Counted from the first letter of the stretch, positions 33,756-46,433 are shown. The stretch: 64,000 nucleotides of DNA from Incurvaria masculella (GCA_946894095.1 OX335644.1:9963595-10027594), one strand, 5' to 3'. Notes: generated by a model not told the origin, from the letters alone. Made by a program: numbers and translations.

Positions 33756-36179
33756 CCGTTTCTATAGATTAGAAAAAAAAAAGTTTTTTAATTTTTAACA
33801 ATGCATCCTCGACACCGATTCCAAGGGAATGATTTCATAGGCTTTCCTAGAATATTTCTGATAAACTAACAAATCTGACTTGTCTGAACATTCGCATAAA
33901 CCCGACTAAGCGTGGAGTGCACTATCTCTGGTTTCGTTCTTCTTTTTCGCCTGGAGAAGAAAGAAGAGAGATCTATACCTGTAATATTAATATTAACCAA
34001 ATGATGTGCACCCCACTCTAAAATGCACAATGAGCTTTGAGTTTGGTCCCCCATAGTGATGAGTATGCCACACGACGCCCTCACTACGCGGCTATCTCAC
34101 TGGGTCACCAGTGCTACTAGATAACGAGTTAATTGCTGGCTCATTCAATCTTTTTAGCCTCAATGTTTAGCCTCTGCAAAGTGCTACTCAATCGAAATAC
34201 TTCGCGACGCGACGCAGTAAGGAAAACGCTCAAATGTCAGACAACCGGGTCACTGGGGCAAGCGGGCGGAGGTGCGCAGGAGTTCCGAACAGTCGACGCG
34301 ACACGACGGCGCGACGACGCGACACGACGCCGCCGCGTGATGCTCGCGTTAAAAAAAACCTTATATTCCGTGCTGCGCATACCAGAATCCAACTCGACAT
34401 TGGAGTGCCCGATTATAAAATATCCGCGTTTAAAATTAGCTCCAGTTCGTGGGTGAACCCCGACCTCGATAGCGGAACTTGCCTGGAAACTTAAGAATGG
34501 CCCGTATGCTATGTTCCTCATGGTAATCATTTGAAAGCCACTTGGCCGATTATGCTCATGCCATAGAAAATGACGCGAACCTAGAAGCATCCGATGCAAC
34601 GAACATTCTGCCAACCCGCGAGGAAACTCCCGCTAGTAAATAATGGCGGGTTGTTCCTGTAGCAGCGAGCACGCGAGGACCGCGTGGCCCGTCCCGATGT
34701 CCGTGACCTTGACTGAATTTATTCCAATTCGTATACGGATAGCGAAGTCGTTATCTGCCGCGGCACTGCCGTCTCCGCCGCCGCCGCCTCCGCCGCGGTC
34801 GCGACGCACTGCGACTCGCGTGAGGCAGATCAAACGTGCACGCACAAAGGAACCACATTATGAGGCATTGTTAGCGCTTCGAGACGAAGGTGAACCACTT
34901 CCAGCGGATCGTATCGGACGACACGCGGACCACAAATTATAAGATGCTAGAACTAGTGAACTAGCAGTCGTATTCAGAGAGCATCTGTCAAAACTTAGTA
35001 CGAGATTAGCACCGGACTAACCACACGAATACCAGTTTAGTCCGGCGGATTCAAGTTAGTCCGCCCACACTTAATATAGCTGTAGGGAAATAGTCTTATA
35101 AATCTAAAGATGTTCCCTCATCGGGAGCATTTGTCTGTAATGTAACTATCAGTGAATGTATCAGTTCAAAATAGAATCTTAGATTGTTGCATTATAAGCG
35201 AATGATCCCTGTGAGGGGGCGCCTTTAGACGCTCGATTACTAATGGTGATTGCTAAGAACGGTGGTGCTGATGAACATTTGGAAATATGCCAGGCAGGCA
35301 ACAAATGCCTGATATCTGAAATGATAGAAACCATGGACGCTCCCATTATATATTGGTAAAGTTGAAGTCTGAGAAACATGGTGAAATATCTTGATGAGAG
35401 CTTAATAATTCCTTTTGAACACACCTCAACGCATACATACACGTTGAAAAATGTACGTGCTTGCTTTAAGCGAAATAGCTAAAATGATATAAGCAAACAT
35501 TTACGTAAAGAACATGCACAAAAAGGGTACTTGACTAATAGCATGTAGCCGCACCGCACCGCAGTCGTATGTACAACAGAAGAGATACATACATAAAATG
35601 ATTATTTTCACCAATTTTCTAAATAACACTGTGTTAGCCTTCGATGAAGATGAACGAGTTTTGGCATTACAATGCAGACCTCGGAAAATGCATATAACGA
35701 TGAGGAGGTCACTACGCATCTGTGGTCATTAAATGAACCGAGAGGGTCAAGAATATAATTGTCGCTTGGTTTAGTTAATTCATATTCTGAATGGTTGTCA
35801 TTGAATAATGTAAAAAAGTTTGCTTGCGCTGTCAACTTAGGCATTTTTATTAGAACAGAGTTTGTCTTTAAGGTGCAACAAATAGCCAAGGTTTGACTAG
35901 GTTAAAAGTATTAAGAAATTCCAGATGCAGACTGACCCATGCAAATCAAAGTCCGTCGGATAAACGAAGACTGTTGCATCGAACGTAATGGACAATCAAA
36001 TACATGCCGGATAAGGTTATCTGCAGATGTTATCTGGCAGACTTCGCTCTAGTCGGGGTGCTTGGAACTCGCCTGGACGCGTGCCATTTCAGCATCGGCC
36101 TTTAGGTCAAGATTAGGCTGTCTATCAATCTCGATATCAATTGCTAATTTACTAAAATAGCTAGGTGAAAAATGCCTGT
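33756..36179. other. Unassigned sequence with GC-rich patches
   Basis: 34200-34345 (GACGCGACACGACG repeats) and 34735-34810 (a CCG run) are GC-rich. No exon, RNA or repeat copy recognised. Confidence 0.35.
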
Positions 36180-36440
36180 GCGGGCTGGATGGTGTGAAAA
36201 GATTGAAATATACAATATAGACCACCTGGATTGTCCTGACATAGAATCCTGTGTGGTCTATCAAGACTCCAAGGAAAGAGATTTACACCTCAACATTGAT
36301 CGCCTGAATGGCATGTAAAGAGGCCAAGTGAAAATATAGGCCACCTGGAAGGTTTATCAAGGGTTTAGGTTTAAGGGGTTAGGTTTAGGGTTATCAAGAG
36401 TCCAAAGGAAGCATTTACCGCCTGGATCTATCTATGGTAA
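36180..36440. repeat. Degenerate tandem repeat with TTAGG-like words
   Basis: Words such as CCACCTGGA, GGTCTATCAAGACTCCAAGG, ATCAAGAGTCCAAAGGAA and ATTTAC recur in about 110-base steps. 36360-36395 has GGTTTAGG/GGGTTAGG variants. Confidence 0.5.
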
Positions 36441-37157
36441 AAGTATACATGTCATTAAATTGATTTTATTTCTGTATTATTATTATATTTGTGCAAAGGA
36501 TGATAACAGAAAAGAAATCAACTCGTCATTCGATTAGACTACAATAACACTTCTGGCTTCCTGGTCATTGTGAAGTGGTCTGCTACAGTTAAATATGCAC
36601 ACAATGATCATTATGCAAAAAAAAACACTGCCAGGAAACGCTCATTATTCAGATCTGATGCCCGCCTGTAATTACTGTTTCACGGTGTGCTCCACTCTTT
36701 TTTTTACAGATTTAACGGGTGATAACGACTCCATGCAAATTGAAAGAATCGTATGCAAGAATCCATATCTCACCATCACAAACGGTAAAAGTAAAAGACG
36801 AAGGGGAAATCCAATGCGAAAGACTAACTAGAAGCCATCAATATCTCGAGCAGGCAACTGACTTATTGTTATCTATAAGGCCGTAAACTTTAATTATGGA
36901 CTACATTTCCCTGTCTCAATGTTATCGGTTGTCAAATTATGGTCATCACATTTTACGAACGCACGTTCATAGTGAACTATGACATCGGGCGATTGCAATA
37001 TTTCATCACCCGGTGATTCATGCATAGTAACGAAAAATTTATAAAATAAACAAAAATATGTCGAAGGCAGTACAGTGAGTGAATCCGGTGAGATTATAGA
37101 CGCAAAGTAGACCGAGTGATGGCTTACTAGCCGATTTGTGCGATGTGATCACTTGGG
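36441..37157. other. Unassigned sequence
   Basis: Nothing recognised. Confidence 0.3.
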
Positions 37158-37504
37158 AAAAATCCGGCCAAGTGCGAGTCGGACTCGCACACGAAGGGTT
37201 CCGTACCATCGTAGAAAAAAAAAACAAAAAATCACGTTTTTTCTATGGGAGCCCCCTTTAATTTTAATTATTTTTTAATCTTACCTATTTGTTGTTATAG
37301 CGGCAAAATAAATACACACTCTGTGAAAATTTCAGCTGTCTACCTGTTACGGTTACTGAGATACTGCCCTGTGACAGACGGACAGACGGACGGACGGACG
37401 GACGGACGGACGGACGGACGGACGGACGGACAGACGGACGGACGGACAGCGGAGGCTTAGTAATAGGGTTCCGTTTTCACCCTTTGGGTACGGAACCCTA
37501 AAAA
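37158..37504 (+). repeat. (GACG)n lepidopteran interspersed repeat
   Basis: Full set of landmarks from CCGGCCAAGTGCGAGTCGGA to GGTACGGAACCCTAAAAA, with a long (GACG)n tract at 37377-37446 that includes CAGA interruptions. Confidence 0.85.
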
Positions 37505-38635
37505 CGAAAATATTATGGTGCCGTTGAAGAATCCAAAACACAGCAATGGATGTCTTCACAAACAAATACATTATCTAACTTAAAAGCTAACTAGTTTGCA
37601 TTAGGTGATAGCGAAGAAACACGTATTATTCGTGCAGCGTTTCCGATAATGAGTCTAATTATGGAGGAAGCGTAACAAATCAAACATATTGAACGCATAA
37701 ACAGCCCGGTATCTGAACTGTCAAACTGTATACACGCGGGGACGGTATCGAAGGAAAAGGAGGCCTCAGAAACAACGATAAGATATGCACCTAACATGAC
37801 CGCAAAGAACTAGTTTCACGGAGATGAGTGGGGGGATGTGAACATCTTGCATTATAGTATTGTGATCCATCATCAAGGGAGAGGAATACGATTTTGTGGG
37901 ATAGAGAAAACAGAAAATTCAAGATCCATTAAAGGGACCATAACGCATGCCAATTTATTGATGTTGCCAAGCATTTCAAATACTTGAATACATGTATGTT
38001 AGGCTTCGAGGACCTTAAAACATACCTACCCATACAAATAAAACTGTATTGCTGAAACAATCTTTGCGATGCAATACGGCACGAAAATTCAATTTGATAA
38101 AAGGTAAAAAACCATTGATATCATATCGAAATTTGGGCCATCCATAAAACCAAGACTAGGAAATCGAGACATGTCACAGAAATTGGGAACACAAATTGAC
38201 GTCAGCGACACAGCATGGCATGGCAAAGGCTGACGCACGCCTCCGTGTCGTGGCATTCCCAGTCGTCGCGGGTGGTGACACAACCCGCGCTAGCCCGAGC
38301 AGCCCCCTCCGCGGACAAAGCGAGGTCGCATCCCGAAATAGAAACCCACGCTTTTATATGTAGCCCCGCTTCGAACGGATACGGGCGAACGGAAAATTGT
38401 TCGGAGTGTTTGGTTAGCGACAAACTTCGAGCAATCCCTTTTGGGTGAAGCGATAGCGGAAACGTGCCAAAAAGCTTAACCTTTTTTTGTATTATTGAAA
38501 ATGGTGTTCCAGAATTGATGGCGGACTTCGCGAGTACATTTGATGAATTTGGAGTACATGGCAACACATCGTTTTCGTTGCAAAATGTGTTAATATTGAT
38601 TGAGGAAATTATATGATTACATTTAAGGTGACCCA
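37505..38635. other. Unassigned sequence
   Basis: No exon or repeat copy recognised. 38215-38340 is GC-rich. Confidence 0.35.
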
Positions 38636-38940
38636 CTAGTAAACTTCCTATAAAAACTTAGTTTTGGTGCTAATCATTTAAATATCACTGTTCCAATTTA
38701 CTTGATTTTTGGTATTTAATACCAGGCAACGGATGTAATTATGTGTCAGAACCATTGAACTAAAAAAACTAATGTTTTTTATATCGATGGTCTGAACGTT
38801 TTTGTTTTTTTTTTCCAAATCAAAACCGAGTTTAGTAAATGACTATGAATAAAAAAAAATCTTCATACACGTGTCCTGCTATTAGATAAGTCAACTACGT
38901 TTGTATGGGGAGCGTAATTATATGAAGCGTAAGCGTCGTT
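38636..38940. mobile_element. Degenerate TTAA hairpin MITE (family of 52180 and 61675)
   Basis: GCTAATCATTT, CTGTTCCAATTTACTTGAT and TTTGGTATTTAATACCAGGC in the left half and CTACGTTTGTATGGGGAGCG in the right half follow the family order; the tips are decayed. Confidence 0.6.
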
Positions 38941-39478
38941 GGCCGCAACTACGCTGCAATGCAATAAAGTAAATACATATATTATATTATAGATTTGGCA
39001 TTGGTGTTATCTAATGTAAACTTACCAGAGGTATCTGGGTTATGGCAAAGTTTAGTGTAGCCCGGGTTTGGGTCATCTCTAATATATTGATCGTTGTTTA
39101 TACAATAAGTCACTGACATATCGAGCAGTCAAAACTAACCTAAATACGAGTTTGATGTGTTTTGAGAGAGCTATTAAACCGGAGCTATGTTACGAGCGTC
39201 ACGAATCCATCAATAATAATGAAACAGTGCATTTACGATTCAAACTCCGTCATGATCTGATTTTCTTACCAACGAACAATCCTTAACTAGGTTTAAACCA
39301 AACTATGAGTGCTGATAGCAATGCGAAATATACAGGAAAACGAATGGTAAAAACTATTCGACAACGTTAACGCGTGTCAAACTTATTCCTTTCGCGTTCA
39401 TGGTCACGAGATGGCCGATTCGCCCGGAAGTCCGCGGACTGTCGAAGCGTTACACCATTTTCGCCCAAACCTACACGA
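38941..39478. other. Unassigned sequence upstream of the tRNA gene
   Basis: No repeat or exon recognised. A 70-codon frame running through the tRNA gene is incidental. Confidence 0.35.
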
Positions 39479-39551
39479 GCCCGGCTAGCTCAGTCGGTAG
39501 AGCATGAGACTCTTAATCTCAGGGTCGTGGGTTCGAGCCCCACGTTGGGCG
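39479..39551 (+). tRNA. tRNA-Lys (anticodon CTT)
   Basis: 73 bases fold as a standard tRNA. The acceptor arms are GCCCGGC and GTTGGGC, with G as discriminator. The A-box is TAGCTCAGTCGG, the anticodon arm is GAGACTCTTAATCTC and the B-box is GGTTCGAGCCCC. The anticodon CTT reads AAG lysine codons. There is no intron. It lies on the plus strand, opposite to Atg1, about 0.5 kb from Atg1 exon 2. Confidence 0.97.
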
Positions 39552-39556
39552 GCAAC

Positions 39557-39567
39557 TTTTTTTTTTT
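39557..39567 (+). terminator. RNA polymerase III terminator of tRNA-Lys
   Basis: A run of 11 T begins 5 bases after the tRNA 3' end. Confidence 0.85.
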
Positions 39568-40046
39568 AACTAGTATGCAACGATAGACCAATGTGGCGCC
39601 TTGACACTTCTATTTGGGTCTCTATTACATTTCGCTTACTTGTACTTCCAGCGAAAGAAATATTGTTCCTTCATGTCGCGAGTCGATTTTACGCGTCGTA
39701 GAGGCATTATCTGTATTTTTTGATTGGACTAGACATTGATGTCTAATAACACACCCAACGTCATATTACTCAATTGCTATACATTTGTTTTCAAAATGAT
39801 AAACGTCTTTGTATTACATTAACCAAACCATGTTTTCACAATATTCCAGTTTCATGGCTAAGCCGTTTGACTAATTTTCATAAAATTGACTATACAATAA
39901 ATACATTTATTTAAATTAATATGATGGTTTATTTTGTTACAGCCCAGCAGTATCCATAATTTTAAGCACCAAATTATTGCGACTCAATAACTGGTCTAAT
40001 TCGGCACGCCGCAGATGTAATAGGTAATCTGTGGGTTAAAACTCAC
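39568..40046. other. Intronic sequence beside Atg1 exon 2
   Basis: 39718-39770 (GATTGGACTAGACATTGATG, ACACCCAACGTCATATTAC) looks like a degraded SINE tail in minus orientation. The rest is unassigned. Confidence 0.35.
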
Positions 40047-40223
40047 CTCCATGACGACGTAGACATGGTTGGGGCTATCCATGCAGTCGTGCATCGCCAC
40101 CAGGTTGGTGTGGTGCAGCGCCGTCAGCTCGCGCAGGATCTTGATCTCCTTCACGAGGATGTCGGACGCCTTCTGCAGGCCCTTCTTGGTCACCACCTTC
40201 ACCGCCACCGACTGCGACGGGTT
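40047..40223 (-). CDS. Atg1: Atg1/ULK autophagy kinase, coding exon 2
   Basis: 177 nt, 59 codons, entering and leaving in phase 0. Bounded on the minus strand by a tttttg-poor but clear acceptor (GTCCACAG before 40223) and the donor GTGAGT (40041-40046). The peptide continues the kinase N-lobe from exon 1. SVAVKVVTKKG holds the ATP-anchoring lysine (residue 46 counting from the exon 1 ATG), VKEIKILREL holds the alpha-C glutamate (residue 63), and HHTNLVAMHDCMDSPNHVYV with VME reaches the hinge. The family starts autophagy by phosphorylating partners at the phagophore site with Atg13 and FIP200/Atg17. The catalytic loop and the C-terminal region are not in the window. Confidence 0.93.
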
Positions 40224-40373
40224 CTGTGGACATCAGAATGCATCAATCAATCTTTTATCACGAAAAACTTGAAAACGATAAAGAAAACTTGTAGGTACTG
40301 TATGCGATCATTGGTGGAATAGAGAGGAATTTGTCTAAATTCTGCAGCCTTGAGACTACAGCACTTATGAACA

Positions 40374-40545
40374 CGCCTTTATAAAGACCAAAAAGCACAA
40401 GATCCAAAATCCAGAACATTTAAAAGTATGTATTTTTCATGAGTATTATAAAGCACACAATCTAACCTAATTGAACATTTCCGAGTTTTGGGTGCTACAG
40501 GGGTTTGGATCTAATGCTTTTAGACTTTATAATGCGTTCCACTTT
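40374..40545. mobile_element. MITE of the CCAAAAAGCACAA family, short copy
   Basis: ATAAAGACCAAAAAGCACAA at the left and the inverted CTAATGCTTTTAGACTTTAT at the right, with CAATCTAACCTAATTGAAC in the centre. Compare 31285-31495, where the central AACCT is expanded. Confidence 0.7.
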
Positions 40546-42179
40546 ACGTTAGAAGATTATATTAATGTATAATGGTTGCCCAGTTAAGCGTTATTGAGTT
40601 GATGAAGTTGACAAGTTGATTAAGAACAAAAATCTTCTGAGAAGGTTCACCAAAACGTAAATCATGAACAGTCTTGCGGAGAACGGATTTTCATAACACC
40701 CTCGAGGGCTATCGGAGATTAAGCCGATGATATCATCTAAGGTTCTTTAATCAGACAACTAAAAATGTGACCGCAGATTTCGACTCTGACGAAAAAGTTG
40801 AAATCAAAATTAAAATAAATATAAATTACTTCAAGTGCCTCAAATATAAAAATAACTACAAAGAACTAAAAGCTTCCGCCGTCAAACGTCGCCGGTGCGT
40901 TGACTGTTGACAAGCGTATCGCGTCGTGCTCTCGGCTGTTTATCGAATCAGCCGTGGTGCGGCACGCCGCGTGGGACGTGGGATGAGCGACGTCATGCCG
41001 TGACACGCGGGATCCCCGGCAGGTTGACGCCGCGGGAACGAGGCGATGAGGATCGCGGCCGAGAAACCGGTTCTGAGACATCTTTGGTTATCGTGGGACA
41101 TAGGGAACCCCATAAAGATGCATCTAAGGGCCAAATAATGTCCAGATCACGTCAATTCTGAGAAGAAACACTTAGGTTTTGATGGAATCGGACCTAAGAT
41201 ATGCTTGATGTGCAGGTCGACAACAGGCAAAAACTATAACTAAACGCCGCCAGGTGACAATTAGGTTTGTCGGGCTGTAAGTGGTGATTGAGCGTATGAT
41301 AAAAGCAGAAAGACGTCAAGTCGGTAATTTAATGTGTGCTAGCTTCAGAGAAATCTTCATTTACCAACCGTTGCTAGTTCAAGGCCTAAGTAAGATATAT
41401 GAATAAAAATTTACCAGAATCTACTCATTTAGAACATCAGGCAAATGGTGCAATCGGCATGTCACAATTTACATTTAGTATTTTATGCAATTAATATTTC
41501 CAGTGAGACAGGCTCACGTTTGTTGTATTTATGATAAACACGATTAACCGGTAATCAAATATATTTATCAGAAATTAAATTCAAAATGTATTTTCATTGT
41601 CAGTCAAATTTGAATTTTAATTAGAAAATGAAATTTTACCACCAACGAGCATGAAAGCCTGCTACGTCACCCTGCCATTTACCTCTTGACATTAGAGGAA
41701 CTTGGGATAGAAACTAATTTGGATGAAATTTTTATTTCCGGGGTCCAAATGGGACAGTGTATACGCACAAATAAGAAAAACGGTATTTTCATGGAACATA
41801 ATGAACATAATGTAGGCAAACTTGCAAACATCTAAAATTAAGTAGGAATTGTGTGATTATTATTATTTAAAAAAGTTACACCCAATCATAAACCAACTAC
41901 CTAATTCATGAAGATGTGTTTATAAATGGATGCGCAGAAGGCTAAAATGGATCGGATTTTTTTCCAAAGTCAAGATCCGACGCTAGAGCACCGGGCAGTG
42001 AGCAAACATGCGAGTCAAAGCCAAAAGACCAAGGCAAAATCCACCAAAGATATATTTCGAAAAGCAACAATACACTGGAAAGGGCAGTGTTACGTAAGAC
42101 AAAATGTCGCGTGACATAAGTGAATGTGGGCGGACGTCGCGGTGTCGCGTGGAGTGTGCAGCGCGGTGCGGGTTATGTA
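40546..42179. other. Unassigned intronic sequence
   Basis: No repeat copy or alternative exon recognised. 40870-41060 is GC-rich. Confidence 0.35.
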
Positions 42180-42181
42180 TA

Positions 42182-42698
42182 GGGTTGCCATATCTAACTG
42201 GGACCTCGGCGGGACACTCGGGGTAGAAATAAAAATATATATTTTTTATTGACAGCATTACATGGAAATTGCGGCAGAAGGAGTTGGCACACCATATTTT
42301 TCCGGAAGGATTCGCCTTTTTCAGCAAGTCTTTATTCCGTTTTACGTATTTTTATTATTTACATGCTGCGCTAACAGATGGCGTTACTTGAGTCAAGCTC
42401 GTAACAGTATTATGTTTTTTTTTCTTTTTTTACATTTGTTTGCCTTGTGTCATTATGTAAAAAAGGGTAGACTGGCGGAAAATGCCTTAGGCACTAAGCG
42501 CTACCATTGTGTACGATTTAAGTGCAATTAAACGTTTTTTGATTTGATTTGATTTCATTTGATTTGATATTAGTAGCAACGGTCGCTGGCGGCAGAGGCG
42601 ACTCGCGAAATCGGGACAAAATTGGGTCTCGTCGGGATGTTGGGACAAGAAGGTCCATAAAGGTGACAGTTCTTATATATCGGGACGGATGGCAACCC
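42182..42698. mobile_element. TA-flanked element with GGGTTGCCAT ends (517 bp)
   Basis: GGGTTGCCAT at 42182 and ATGGCAACCC ending at 42698 are perfect 10-bp inverted ends with TA on both sides (42180-42181 and 42699-42700). GGGAC words lie near both ends. The centre hosts a LINE tail fragment. The outer ends at 7364 and 8896 look similar. Confidence 0.6.
42262..42570 (+). mobile_element. LINE 3' fragment with a GATTT-repeat tail
   Basis: The stretch ends in a (TTTGA)n microsatellite (42537-42569), preceded by TTAGGCACTAAGCGCTACCA and TTTAAGTGCAATTAAACG. This is the usual appearance of a LINE 3' end. No conserved protein motif is left. Confidence 0.5.
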
Positions 42699-42700
42699 TA

Positions 42701-43237
42701 GTCATGCAGCATGCACTCGTGTAAAGCACACCAAGGTCTGAGCCTCGTCGAGTTGTCTCGAGTGACATGCAACCGTGCATACACACCTATAATTATACCC
42801 ATGCACAGTCACCGAGTGGATGAGGGGCCGAACTGAACACGAATAACAAATATTTGCACAAACGATGGCCTACGCATCGGCACTGCAAAAATTAAGTCTA
42901 GATTCTCGCGCTGACCGAGAATTGGTAGAGGACCATTCGTAATATTAAAAAAAAAAGGTCTCAAATGTTTTTATAGCTTAGTATATGATCCTAATTGCTA
43001 ATTGAACGTAGTTAGTAGTGTACTGTTATGCCATTGTCCCTACGGGCAGTGATACGCTGTGGCCTTGGCCCGCCTCTGTGATCAGTCAGTGGCTACGTTA
43101 TAAAATATAAATACTCACCTACGACTTTTGCATCCACGGCATCCATGTCTCGATTTATTTTGAAAAGATAAATTAAGGATTCAAATAACAAAAAGTTATT
43201 TTGTTATTTCTTGAATATATTTATGTACACCACCCAG
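42701..43237. other. Unassigned intronic sequence
   Basis: Nothing recognised. Confidence 0.3.
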
Positions 43238-43470
43238 GTAAATTTACCAGCTTCGCTCGGGTCTATTTCGTTTTGGATAATCACCCGAGCTGAGCCCAAT
43301 AAAATGCGCCATTTTTCCTTTAGCGTTCTTTCTGATTTTTTTCTTATTGTTCGGCTCCTAAGGGTCGAAACGTGATAACGTCTATGACTGTCCTCAAGAA
43401 TTGGGCAAATTATACAAATCCGACTGGTAGTTCCAGAGATTAGCGCGTTCAAATAAAAATGCTGCTTTAT
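43238..43470 (+). repeat. Dispersed repeat with CCGAGC hairpin, copy 2
   Basis: CTTCGCTCGGGTCTATTTCG, TTTTGGATAATCACCCGAGC, TTTCTGATTTTTT, AAGAATTGGGC and GTAGTTCCAGAGATTAGCGC follow the order in 21533-21830. Confidence 0.65.
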
Positions 43471-45313
43471 TATATTAATACAGATGTATACAGAGACACC
43501 GTCGTTCAACAGTACACGCGCCGTAAATGCTAGCATGCGCCCTTCCTCTTTTCTGTGACGGCATATGTGTTATCAGCAAATGGTGTATGCACATTCGACC
43601 TTGATATCCCAACCAATATCCTTTCAAGTGGTACACGTGCACAAATTAGGTCGACCACCGTGGTCGATCGGTTGCCCAAGCTGTCGACGGATGTAGGGCA
43701 GGGCTCTGCCGGCCGCCAGGTTGCCACATTACGCTAAGTTTAGACCGTTTCGCGCAGCATTGGGGGCATATTTCACGTACGTTCGCGCCCTGTCACCTCG
43801 TCCACCGACGCGAAACACCCGCCATCTTTAAACTGCGTACTTTCTAAATAGCTGAATGCACGAGTTGAATGCCCGAGTGTTGAGCGAGGAGGGAGTCGGT
43901 GCAATAAACCAAGCTACACCTGTTTAGAATGATTTATGGAACCTAAGTAAACCAAGACATGCGGGCTTACACCTGCGCGGCGTTCGAATAAACAAGTTGG
44001 AGATAAACGCTCAGAAATGACACGGCGCGTCCATAGTTGGAAGAACAAAGCGAACTGCGCAAGACGAGAGTCGACACGTGTCGCCAGTCTGCAAAGATGC
44101 TCGTTTGTTTATAAACAAACGTCACTGGCCAGTAGGGTGGGGTGTGCGGTTTGCGGTGTGACTGCGGCGCGGTCGTGGGCGGAGCGGGCACCGCCAGTGT
44201 AGTACAGCGGAGCCAACCGCACCGCGAGGTCAGGGCCGACACGTGCGAGCGGACACAAGCCGTCCAATGACGCCGAATTACGAGCGGGAGTAGCAAACTG
44301 CTCCGACATTCTAGGAAATATCTGACGAGTCGTTGGAAGCATTATATCTAGTGCATGCGAATTCGTCCGTCGCGTCGCCGGACTCCCAATCTTCAAGTAA
44401 AAGTTCCAGTACTGCCTCTGCTCTGCCTCTGCTGAGACAAGTTTCAAAGAGATTTGAGGTACCTCTCGCTGCAGAACCCCTTGCATTTAAAAGCCCGTTA
44501 GGTCATTTAACAAATATACATGGAGATATTCTGCAGTCGAAACAATGCCTACAGTGATTGCCTGGTTAAGGAACGGTATACATATTGAACGATGATTTGA
44601 ACAATATCATGGTCTCAGAGGTGCGAACGGGGAAAACGTATGATGTTTACAGAACAACGCCACAGTTCCAGTGTGCCGCAGCTTGAGTTAGGAATTGTTT
44701 CGTACCCGTGGAGCGACAAGTTTCCGACAATGGACATGGTCCCGTGCACTTCCAACGGAGGTAACCCGACACACCGACTCTTGTCCAGAGGACCACTTTT
44801 ACAAACTGGATTTGGGTAACAATTACAAGAGAATTTACCTTGAAAGCACACACGTAAGGTTGAAATTTCTCCATATATTCGTGAGTGTCTGCGCCAGGAG
44901 ACCGCGGGCGTGATTCAAAGTGCCAGTCATAAAAATGTTCTACGGGACAGCTGAAATTGCGAGGCGGTGTTATGAAGAAAACAGGCAAACACAATTTTGG
45001 CCGATGCGGCGAGGTTATTTTGGATGTGTGGGTGCAAAAGTCCATACCCATGAATGCACGAGTTGTAGCCAAGCGTTGTTATAATCGAAATCCTCTATCT
45101 AGCTAGCTAGACGATAGCTGGGACATACATCATGTTGTGTGAACAAATGCGATCTACTTCCCGCGATCACAAAGAGCGGTTGTGATACGATTCAAGCAAC
45201 GTCTAATAAAATGTGAACCGCATTTAAAGCTGCAGAAATCGGCTGTCCGTTTTTGGGCTGGCACAGAATGTAGCAAGAATGCAGGCTCAGCTATATAAGT
45301 ACTAACTACCTGA
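43471..45313. other. Unassigned intronic sequence
   Basis: Open frames of up to 141 codons occur but none has a recognisable domain. 44100-44240 is GC-rich. Confidence 0.35.
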
Positions 45314-45355
45314 ATGGATTATGCCTTAATCCGCCTGGATTAAGGCATAATCCAT
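45314..45355. repeat. Perfect inverted repeat, 19-bp arms
   Basis: ATGGATTATGCCTTAATCC (45314-45332), loop GCCT, then its exact complement to 45355. GCCTTAATCCAGGCG and TAATCCAGGCGG follow directly, repeating parts of the arm. Confidence 0.9.
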
Positions 45356-45379
45356 GCCTTAATCCAGGCGTAATCCAGG

Positions 45380-46255
45380 CGGGCGAGGGTAAAGGGTCGG
45401 CAGCTGTCAGAACACTGGTAACTCAGTTGCGAGTGTACTTTCTGTGGTGCAGTAAGTACTCTATGGATGCAGTAGCCTTACAGCGAGAGGTGGACAGGAC
45501 GTGGCGGGGCGGTAGTGTAGTGGTTCGAGCGCTCGGTCAGATAATGATCTCATGGCTGGCTTCCAATTCTGCTTTCTCATCGTATCGCGGATACTGGCGT
45601 AGGTACACACCGCTTGCGTTATGGCAACACTGCACGTACTTCACTCTGAAACTTTATGGTTCCAAACTGAGTGAGTGTGTGCAAAGATTTCAATGCGAAC
45701 GCCTTTATTTTTGTTATCGAACCAGTTTTGAAGATCGCTAAAATAGCGGAGTGAGTAACGAGTACCCACGCGTATTAATACGAGTGTGGATGTGCGTATG
45801 TTTGTATTTAAATGAGACGGATATTTTTTATTGCTTTAAACCAGTTTGAGCTGAAATTATCCAGATCGGTGGCTTAACAAGATAGGTAAAATTAACATGA
45901 TAAATGTGCAACCTACAATAGACCCTCGAATGGATCTCAAATGTTCTTTATAATTTTATTTATTCTGGATTCATACTATTCTTTAAATTTACAAATCATT
46001 TATAATATTCATAGAAATCATAAAGTTCATTTAATTACCACCTTTCATTGATAAAAAGTGAAGGGGGTGAAGTATACAGATATTGGATTGGATAGAGTGA
46101 CGCTCCGGTACCGGGCTCCGCTCAGGTCAATGTCGTTTTGGCCTGATGCCGGGCTGATTTTCTTCCGGCTAATCTTCGACAGAGACTACCCCCACCGAAA
46201 TCGATTCACCGTGCGATTGGATAACAAACACGTGAAACGATAAATCCCCTTCCTT
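45380..46255. other. Unassigned intronic sequence, possible SINE head
   Basis: GGCGGTAGTGTAGTGGTTCG at about 45507 resembles a tRNA A-box region, but no clear B-box follows. The CCGGGCTCCGCTCAGGTCAA motif near 46112 belongs to the repeat of 21533. Confidence 0.3.
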
Positions 46256-46432
46256 ACCAAGAGATAGAATACGGTTGATCCCGCCCGGGTTGGTCGAAGC
46301 GGCACTGAAAATTATCCGCGTACTCCACCGTGCAATATAAGGTAAGTGTGCATGGCACCTAGTTCCGACGTCGTGTTTTAGGCCAATTAGGCATTAAATG
46401 TGGTATTAGCTGTCCGTGTCCAGATACCTACT
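46256..46432 (+). mobile_element. SINE 3' fragment
   Basis: GATCCCGCCCGGGTTGGTCG, CCACCGTGCAATATAAGGTA, GCATGGCACCTAGTTCCGAC and GTGGTATTAGCTGTCCGTGT follow the SINE tail order. The A-run abuts the (GACG)n repeat that starts at 46434. Confidence 0.65.
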
Positions 46433-46433
46433 T

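Noticed and set aside
39374..39586. 70-codon frame reading ARLAQSVEHETLNLRVVGSS across the tRNA gene
   Set aside because: This is translation of the tRNA-Lys gene itself, a common false protein.
1..40046. Search for Atg1 exon 3 (hinge to HRD and DFG motifs)
   Set aside because: No minus-strand text resembling the C-lobe motifs was found by eye; a short exon could still have been missed.
44647..45072. 141-codon minus frame in Atg1 intron 1
   Set aside because: No domain, no repeat support and average base composition; frames of this length are expected by chance in 64 kb.
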